Shown here in pieces: positions 31,844-37,153 of a DNA stretch of 37,153 nt. Origin of the DNA: Verrucomicrobiaceae bacterium (GTDB lineage Bacteria; Verrucomicrobiota; Verrucomicrobiae; Verrucomicrobiales; Akkermansiaceae); the NCBI GenBank assembly GCA_003820635.1, contig RPOS01000027.1, positions 1-37,153 of the forward strand, given 5' to 3'. A model generated the notes under the pieces. It did not search any database and was not told where the DNA came from. It saw only the letters and a program-made list of their open reading frames with translations. Made by a program: the position numbers and the translations under genes. The stretch's first letter is position 1. Every line of letters starts with the position of its first letter.

Positions 31844-33013
31844 TCATCCCGCGAAGCGGTGGATCAGCCAGCCGACCAGCAGGACCTGTGGCGTGGAGAT
31901 GAGTGGCAGGGCAAGCGTGGCTTTCCACGAGCGCGTCGTTTCGCGCAGGGCCATGATCTCGGTGTAGTCGGTGGCGGCTCCGGCCATCAGGAAAACGAAG
32001 GCGTTGCCCGGCGCGTGGGCGCGGGTGAGGAGATCGGCGGCGATGGGCGAGGAGCCTTCGGAGCAGACTTCGAGCACGGTGGTGGCCAGGAGTGTTAGAA
32101 AGAGCCCGGCAATGGTGGGGCCGAAGTATTGCTGGAACGAGGCGTCCGGCACGAAGGCGCGAATCAACCCTGTTAGAACGAAGCCGAAGAAGATCCAGCG
32201 CAGGATCATCTGCGAGCCGGAAAGTCCCTCGCGGGCGAGGCGCAGGTAGTTTGCGGCTCCGGGCTTGAGCGAGCGCAGGACATCCCGCACCGCCGGGCCG
32301 ATGCGGTAATCGTGCGGCAGGTCCACGGCATTCGGGTTGGGCGGAATTTTGCCGGCATGCACCAAGCGATCGGCGATCCAGCCGGTGACCAGCGCCACGA
32401 TCATCGAGAGAAGAATGAACAGGAACATCCAGCCCCAGCCGATGAGCGCGGCGAGGATGAGGGTGAGCGAGAGCGAGTTCCACGGGCTGGCGATGAGAAA
32501 CGCGAGCGTCTGGCCGAGCGAGGCGCCGCGTTTGTAAAGGCTCATGCCCACCAACAGGATGCCGTGGTTGCACAGGTCTAACAAAACACCCGCGCCCACC
32601 GCACGGAACAACCCGGAGACGCTGCCGCCGCGGCCGAGCACGGCGGCCACCAGCTCGCGCGGGAAGCGCCCGATCACCGCCACGGCCGCGATGCCGATGA
32701 GCAGGCCCCACCACGCGCGGGACATCAGTTCATAACAGGCGTGGCCGAAAACGTGCAGCCAGACCGGCGCGGACGGCACAAGGAAATGCACCGCCACACC
32801 CGCGAGAAACGCGCCCAGCGAGCCCCAAAGCAGGAAATCCGGACGGCCTTTTTTGCCGCCGCCGCAACAGGAGTCTCCGGCCGGTGCCTTGGGCGCGCAG
32901 CATGAGGGCACGGCGGCAGCCGGTGGTGGTGGCGTGAGTTTCAACAAGGAGCGCCGCAAGGCCTGTCGGTCAGGGCCTTTCTCCGGCGGCGGATTGGAGC
33001 AGCAATCGGACAT
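31844..33013 (-). CDS. COG0701/ArsP-type permease with Cys-rich N-terminus
   Basis: This 389-aa membrane protein belongs to the permease family of ArsP-like (DUF318) transporters. About eight transmembrane segments include GVLLDLCNHGILLVGMSLYK, ASPWNSLSLTLILAALIG, TVLEVCSEGSSPIAADLL and FVFLMAGAATDYTEIMAL. The N-terminal 60 residues are cytosolic-like and carry three CC pairs (DCCSNPP, SCCAPKAP, SCCGGGKK), a likely metal or metalloid-binding tail. ArsP members export organoarsenicals, but that substrate is only an inference. No arsenic genes are near. It is convergent with the MpaB gene (15 bp apart) and diverges from the NhaC-type gene. Confidence 0.8.
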   Translation of the reverse strand: MSDCCSNPPPEKGPDRQALRRSLLKLTPPPPAAAVPSCCAPKAPAGDSCCGGGKKGRPDFLLWGSLGAFLAGVAVHFLVPSAPVWLHVFGHACYELMSRAWWGLLIGIAAVAVIGRFPRELVAAVLGRGGSVSGLFRAVGAGVLLDLCNHGILLVGMSLYKRGASLGQTLAFLIASPWNSLSLTLILAALIGWGWMFLFILLSMIVALVTGWIADRLVHAGKIPPNPNAVDLPHDYRIGPAVRDVLRSLKPGAANYLRLAREGLSGSQMILRWIFFGFVLTGLIRAFVPDASFQQYFGPTIAGLFLTLLATTVLEVCSEGSSPIAADLLTRAHAPGNAFVFLMAGAATDYTEIMALRETTRSWKATLALPLISTPQVLLVGWLIHRFAG

Positions 33014-33165
33014 TTCGTGAGGAGAGGGAAACTAGGCGGCGGAGCGGCGGGTGTCGAATGGGATGTTTTCGGCGGCGGGTCGCCACCGCCACGGCTTGCA
33101 GCGAGACGCGTCAGCCACGATTTCCCCACTCGCCATTTCAGGCAGGGGCGCTACAAAACGGCGGC

Positions 33166-34749
33166 ATGAGGAACGCGCGATGGATCGGAGCGGCGATGTT
33201 GTTAGGTGCCACCTTTTTAGTGGGCGCGGCGGGCGGCGATTCGTTGTTGCGCGCCTTGTGGCCGGCGCTGGTGGCCATCGGGGTGATTGTGTTGCTCAAG
33301 GAGGCGGCGGTGGGGCTGGCTTGCGGCGTGGCGGCGGCAGCCTTGCTGCTCGCGGGCGGCGATCCGTTGAAGGCGCTTCGGCTGGCGCTGGCGGATCATG
33401 TGTTTCCGGCGATGCAGGGGCCGTGGCGGATCGGCTCGCTGGTGTTCACGCTGGTGCTGGGTTCCTTCGCTGGGATTCTGGAGCGCTCGGGTGGTTTCGA
33501 GGCGGTGTTGCGGCGGATGCTGGCGGGCGGAAAGGATGGCGTGCGGCGCTTGTTAGGCGGCACTTATGCCGTAGGCCTGCTGTGTTTCTTCGACGGGCTG
33601 GCGAGCAGTTTGCTGACGGGGCGGATCGCGCGGCCGCTGGCCGACCGCGCCGGGGTTTCACGCGAGCGGCTGGCCTGGGTGGTGGACTCGACGGGCTCGC
33701 CGGTGGCGTGCGTGGCTTTCATTTCCACCTGGATCGCCACGCAGTTGAGTTTGATCGAACAGGGGCTGACGGACGCGCCGTTTCCGGTGGAGCCATATGC
33801 GTTGTTTTTCCAAGCGGTGCCCGCGAACGCGTATTGTCTGCTGACGCTTCTGTTAGTGCCGCTGGCGATCCGCAGCGGCTACCAGCCGCGGGCGATGCGG
33901 CGTTTCAAGGCGCTGGCACCGGCAGGGGATGAGGTCGCGACGTCCGATCTGCCGCGGCCGTGGGTGGTGTTGGTGCCTCTGGCCGTGTTGGTTGTCGGGA
34001 TACTCGGCGGGTTTCCGCTGCTGTCGGGAAAGCCGGTGAATGTCCTGAGCGTGGAAGGGTGGAAACAGGCGTTCAGCGGTGATGCGGGGCCGTATGCGCT
34101 GGTTTTCGGCAGTGTGGCGGGCTGGGTCGCGGCGATGTTTTGTTTTCCGGCGCAGCGCCGGCACGAGGCGGCGGATGCGGCGGTGCACGGAGCGGGCTCG
34201 CTGATCCCGGCATTGGTGGTGCTCGTTTTCGCGTGGTCGCTGGGCAGCATGTTCGAGGCGCTGGGGACCACGCGGCACATCGCAGAGCTGCTGGCAGGCG
34301 GCACTCCGGTGACGTGGCTGCCGCTGGTGATTTTCGTGGTCGGCGCGTCGATGGCCTTCACCACCGGTTCGTCGTGGGGAACAATGGGCCTGCTGATGCC
34401 GCTCGCGCTGCCGGCCACGATCGTGGCAGCGGGCGCGGTGGGTTTGTCGCCCGGGGAAACGCGGGATATCGCCGTGATGGTGATCGGCGCGGTCTTCGGC
34501 GGAGCGACTTTGGGCGACCACTGCAGCCCGTTTTCGGACACCACCATTGTCAGCGCGCTGGCCAGCGGTTGCCGGACGGTGGACCACGTTTCCTCGCAGC
34601 TGCCCTTCGCCGGGATGGCGGCCGCAACCGCCTGCGCCGCCTACGCGCTGATGGCGCTTGGCACTCCGCCGATCCTCGCCACCGTGGCGGCGGCGGTGGT
34701 TCTGGCCGGCTGGGTGGGGCTGCTGGCGAGGCGAATCCCGCAGCCATGA
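33166..34749 (+). CDS. NhaC-family Na+/H+ antiporter
   Basis: This 527-aa inner-membrane protein has at least ten hydrophobic segments and the NhaC (COG1757) features GSLVFTLVLGSFAGILERSG, LLCFFDGLASSLLTGRIARP, WVVDSTGSPVACVAFISTW, AFTTGSSWGTMGLLMPLALP and GAVFGGATLGDHCSPFSDTT. It should exchange Na+ for H+ or a related cation pair; amino-acid or lactate exchange occurs in some relatives. The ATG at 33166 (MRNARWIGAAMLLG) is chosen; the longer frame from 33058 adds text without similarity. It ends about 125 bp before rpsO. Confidence 0.88.
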   Translation: MRNARWIGAAMLLGATFLVGAAGGDSLLRALWPALVAIGVIVLLKEAAVGLACGVAAAALLLAGGDPLKALRLALADHVFPAMQGPWRIGSLVFTLVLGSFAGILERSGGFEAVLRRMLAGGKDGVRRLLGGTYAVGLLCFFDGLASSLLTGRIARPLADRAGVSRERLAWVVDSTGSPVACVAFISTWIATQLSLIEQGLTDAPFPVEPYALFFQAVPANAYCLLTLLLVPLAIRSGYQPRAMRRFKALAPAGDEVATSDLPRPWVVLVPLAVLVVGILGGFPLLSGKPVNVLSVEGWKQAFSGDAGPYALVFGSVAGWVAAMFCFPAQRRHEAADAAVHGAGSLIPALVVLVFAWSLGSMFEALGTTRHIAELLAGGTPVTWLPLVIFVVGASMAFTTGSSWGTMGLLMPLALPATIVAAGAVGLSPGETRDIAVMVIGAVFGGATLGDHCSPFSDTTIVSALASGCRTVDHVSSQLPFAGMAAATACAAYALMALGTPPILATVAAAVVLAGWVGLLARRIPQP

Positions 34750-34875
34750 AATTTCAAAAAATTCCCGAACCGGGCGCCAATTGTCTTGCAAAACCCGGGC
34801 GGGCGGGCTTTCTTCCGCCCCCCAACCATCAACCAAGGACGATCCGGCATGCCGCTGGGTCCATCCCCTAAGACC

Positions 34876-35133
34876 ATGAGCACCAAAGAAATCAACCTGA
34901 AGGATTACCAGCTCCACGAAGGAGACACCGGCAGCGCGCCCTACCAAGTGGCCCTGCTCACCCAGCGGATTTTCCACCTTACGGACCACCTCAACGCCCA
35001 CAAGAAGGACTTCTCGTCCCGCCGTGGCCTGCTGACGATGGTTTCCCAGCGCCGCAAGCTGCTCGACTACATCAAGAAAGACTCCGAGGAGAAATACCAG
35101 CAGGTCATCAAGGGCCTCGGACTCCGCCACTAA
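34876..35133 (+). CDS. rpsO: 30S ribosomal protein uS15
   Basis: This 85-aa protein binds 16S rRNA and helps assemble the central domain of the 30S subunit. It reads [20 protein letters not shown], then [20 protein letters not shown] and [21 protein letters not shown], the normal uS15 blocks. The ATG at 34876 is preferred over upstream in-frame ATGs, which lie in G-tract leader DNA. The leader (34750-34875) contains a G/C-rich stem (GGGCGGGCGGGC with GCCCCCC), possibly the end of the NhaC transcript. pnp follows 202 bp later, the arrangement known from E. coli. Confidence 0.95.
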   Translation: MSTKEINLKDYQLHEGDTGSAPYQVALLTQRIFHLTDHLNAHKKDFSSRRGLLTMVSQRRKLLDYIKKDSEEKYQQVIKGLGLRH

Positions 35134-35147
35134 CACCTTCCGCATGG

Positions 35148-35171
35148 CAGCCACGGATCATCCCGTGGCTG
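35148..35171 (+). promoter_or_regulatory. stem-loop between rpsO and pnp
   Basis: CAGCCACGG (35148-35156) pairs perfectly with CCGTGGCTG (35163-35171) across a 6-nt loop. No T tract follows, so it may be a processing or attenuation site, not a strong terminator. In E. coli the pnp leader hairpin is cut by RNase III, and pnp then controls itself. Confidence 0.5.
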
Positions 35172-35335
35172 TCCTGCATTCGGCTTGGACGTCCCGCGTT
35201 GTCGTCCCGGCCACGGTTTCAAACCTTTCCGCCCGATGCGGATCGCCGTTTGCACCGGAAGAAACCCCAAGCCCGCAAGGCAATTCCGCCTTTCGGGTCG
35301 TACGCAACAAGAAGAAGAAAGAGAAAAGAACGAAC

Positions 35336-37153
35336 ATGAATATCCATAGCAAAACGATCGAGGTCGGAACAAACCCGATGACGATCGAAACCGGCAAACT
35401 TGCCAAACTCGCCGACGGTGCCGTTACCGTCCGCTGCGGTGACACCATCATCCTGGTGACCGCCGTCTCCGCCACCAAAGTAAAACCCGGCCAGACCTGG
35501 TTCCCGCTCTCCGTGGAATATAAGGAAAAAGCCTCCGCTGCCGGTGTTTTCCCCGGTGGTTACTTCAAGCGCGAGGGCCGCCCCACCGAAAAGGAAATCC
35601 TCACCTGCCGCATGACCGACCGCCCGCTGCGGCCGCTCTTCCCGAAGGGTTATTTCTACGACACGCAGATCATCGCCATCCTGCTTTCCGCCGATGGTGA
35701 GAACGACGCGGACGTGCTCTCGATGAACGGTGCTTCCGCCGCCCTCTGCCTTTCCGACATCCCCTTCGCCGGCCCGATCGGCGCGGTGCGCGTCGGCCGC
35801 GTCGATGGCCAATTCGTCATCAACCCGACCCACGACCAACGTGAAAACAGCGACCTCGATCTCATCTACGTCGGCAACAAGACCGACGTCATCATGATCG
35901 AAGGCCAGGCCGACGAACTCCCGGAAGACGAGTTCATCAAGGCGCTGCATTTCGCCCAGGATGCCGTGACCAAGATCGTCGCGGCCCAGGAAGAGCTCGT
36001 GAAACTCGCCGGCAAGGAAAAGCGCACGTTTGACGCGGTGCTCGCCAAGGATAACCTGCTGGAGATCGCCTACGAAATCGCCGGCGACCGCATCGAAGGT
36101 GCCATCTACGCGCCGACCAAAACCGAGCGCGCCAAGAAAGTCGGAGCCCTCCGCGACGAAGTGGAAGCCGCCATCAAGGAGCGTGCTCCGGAAGCCACCG
36201 ACTTCGACGTCGAGCAGGCCTTCGAATACCTCCAGAAGAAAGCGTTCCGCATTTCCATCATGGATAAAGGCGTGCGCGCCGACGGCCGCAGCATCGGCGA
36301 CCTCCGCCCGCTTTACGGCGAGATCGGCACCCTGCCCCGCGTTCACGGCTCCGCCATCTTCTCCCGTGGAGAAACCCAGGCCCTCGGCATTTGTACGCTG
36401 GCCCCGGCCGATGAAAAGCAGCACTTCGACAACTACTCCGGTGGCGAAGACAGCAAGCGCTTCATCCTTCACTACAACTTCCCTCCCTTCTCCGTCGGTG
36501 AAACCGGCCGCATGGGTGGCATCAACCGCCGCGAGATCGGCCACGGATCGCTCGCCGAGCGTTCGATCGAGCCCGTTATTCCGGACGAAGCCGACTTCCC
36601 CTACGCCATCCGCGTTTCCTCGGAAGTCACCGAATCCAACGGCTCCACCTCGATGGCGACCGTTTGCGCCGGCACCATGTGCCTGCTCGACGCCGGCGTC
36701 CCGCTGATCCGCCCCGTCGGCGGCATCTCCGTGGGCCTCGTCACCGAGAACAACGAAGACGGCTCCATGAAGTCCCACAAAATGCTGTTGGACATCATCG
36801 GTTCCGAAGACTTCTACGGCGACATGGACTTCAAGCTCTGCGGCACCAGCGAAGGTGTCACCGGCTATCAGCTCGACCTCAAGCTTCCCGGTCTGCCGAT
36901 CGCGATGCTTGAAGAAGCGATTCACATCGCCAAGGACGGCCGCACCAAGGTGCTCGCCAAAATGGCCGAGTCCATCAGCGCCCCCGGCGAACTCAGCCCG
37001 CATGCGCCCCGCATCGTTTCCGTCAAGATCCCCGCGGATCGCATCGGCGAACTCATCGGGCCTGGCGGCAAGAACATCAAGGGCATCCAGGCCGAGTCCG
37101 GCGCCGAGATCAACATCGAGGACGACGGCACCGTTCACATCTACGCCTCCAAG
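35336..37153 (+). CDS. pnp: polynucleotide phosphorylase (3' end beyond window)
   Basis: PNPase degrades RNA from the 3' end by phosphorolysis. The visible 606 residues start MNIHSKTIEVGTNPMTIETG. They contain the first RNase PH core (FPGGYFKREGRPTEKEILTC, RPLRPLFPKGY), the helical linker, the second core (KGVRADGRSIGDLRPLYGEI, GETQALG, HYNFPPFSVGETGRMGG, DAGVPLIRPVGGISVGLV) and the start of the KH domain (RIGELIGPGGKNIKGIQAES). The S1 domain is cut off by the window edge. The ATG at 35336-35338 has a weak AGAAAAG upstream. A long open frame on the opposite strand is a composition artefact. Confidence 0.96.
   Translation, partial: MNIHSKTIEVGTNPMTIETGKLAKLADGAVTVRCGDTIILVTAVSATKVKPGQTWFPLSVEYKEKASAAGVFPGGYFKREGRPTEKEILTCRMTDRPLRPLFPKGYFYDTQIIAILLSADGENDADVLSMNGASAALCLSDIPFAGPIGAVRVGRVDGQFVINPTHDQRENSDLDLIYVGNKTDVIMIEGQADELPEDEFIKALHFAQDAVTKIVAAQEELVKLAGKEKRTFDAVLAKDNLLEIAYEIAGDRIEGAIYAPTKTERAKKVGALRDEVEAAIKERAPEATDFDVEQAFEYLQKKAFRISIMDKGVRADGRSIGDLRPLYGEIGTLPRVHGSAIFSRGETQALGICTLAPADEKQHFDNYSGGEDSKRFILHYNFPPFSVGETGRMGGINRREIGHGSLAERSIEPVIPDEADFPYAIRVSSEVTESNGSTSMATVCAGTMCLLDAGVPLIRPVGGISVGLVTENNEDGSMKSHKMLLDIIGSEDFYGDMDFKLCGTSEGVTGYQLDLKLPGLPIAMLEEAIHIAKDGRTKVLAKMAESISAPGELSPHAPRIVSVKIPADRIGELIGPGGKNIKGIQAESGAEINIEDDGTVHIYASK

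Noticed and set aside
35219..37138. 639-codon open frame on the minus strand opposite pnp
   Set aside because: The plus strand encodes a complete-looking PNPase; the antisense frame is valine/glycine/aspartate-rich and has no motif. GC-rich third positions explain it.

Overview
The window is GC-rich chromosomal DNA, most likely from a member of the Verrucomicrobiota (Luteolibacter/Verrucomicrobiaceae-like; an inference). The reasons are the recognisable verrucomicrobial versions of Tat-exported Gfo/Idh/MocA oxidoreductases, a discoidin-type C-terminus, a GFTLVELLVVIAI-type prepilin, and a TGTTC-N4-GAACA-like LexA box in front of a Y-family polymerase. No 16S rRNA gene is present, so the rank stays open.

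Host segment 1 (1-16.6 kb) holds core genes: queA, a compact RNase III-like protein, leuS followed 2 bp later by a SWIM/SNF2 helicase, glyQS facing ilvC across a shared hairpin terminator, ruvA and two hsp20 genes. Decayed genes lie between them: a discoidin-domain tail, two internally deleted Gfo/Idh/MocA genes, an ISAs1-type transposase remnant and the first codons of an MFS (ExuT-like) transporter. This looks like progressive loss of sugar-related functions.

Integrative island (16.59-28.38 kb). The 3' part of a tRNA-Arg(ACG) gene is repeated as a 35-bp perfect direct repeat 11.75 kb downstream. This marks attL and attR of an element that entered the tRNA gene. Next to attL lies a tyrosine-recombinase gene destroyed by stops, frameshifts and loss of its C-terminus. 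GGTGACAAA repeats sit near both ends. The cargo is mixed and partly ruined: a DUF6933-like gene, a stand-alone RarA/MgsA C-terminal-like pseudogene, a frameshifted small ICE/plasmid-type gene, two divergent YecH-like paralogues, a complete ISL3-family IS and a fragment of another, an rcnR-rcnA nickel/cobalt efflux operon with a candidate operator, a fragment of an integron-type integrase, a prepilin-like protein, a U32 (TrhP/YegQ-like) protein and an autoinhibited Fic protein. The element is probably no longer self-mobile.

Host segment 2 (28.4-37.15 kb) has tspO, a tiny lipoprotein gene divergent from a probably SOS-controlled Y-family DNA polymerase, an MpaB-type oxygenase, a COG0701 permease with a Cys-rich N-terminus, an NhaC-type antiporter, rpsO, and pnp running off the window.

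The most unusual signals are: (i) the two-ended, tRNA-anchored island with its layered decay; (ii) palindromic repeat-like insertions kept in frame inside leuS; (iii) over-use of the word YCTAACA/TGTTAGR, mostly in host genes and in more than one reading frame; (iv) the diverged YecH-like pair. All family assignments come from recalled similarity and visible motifs; no database search was possible.
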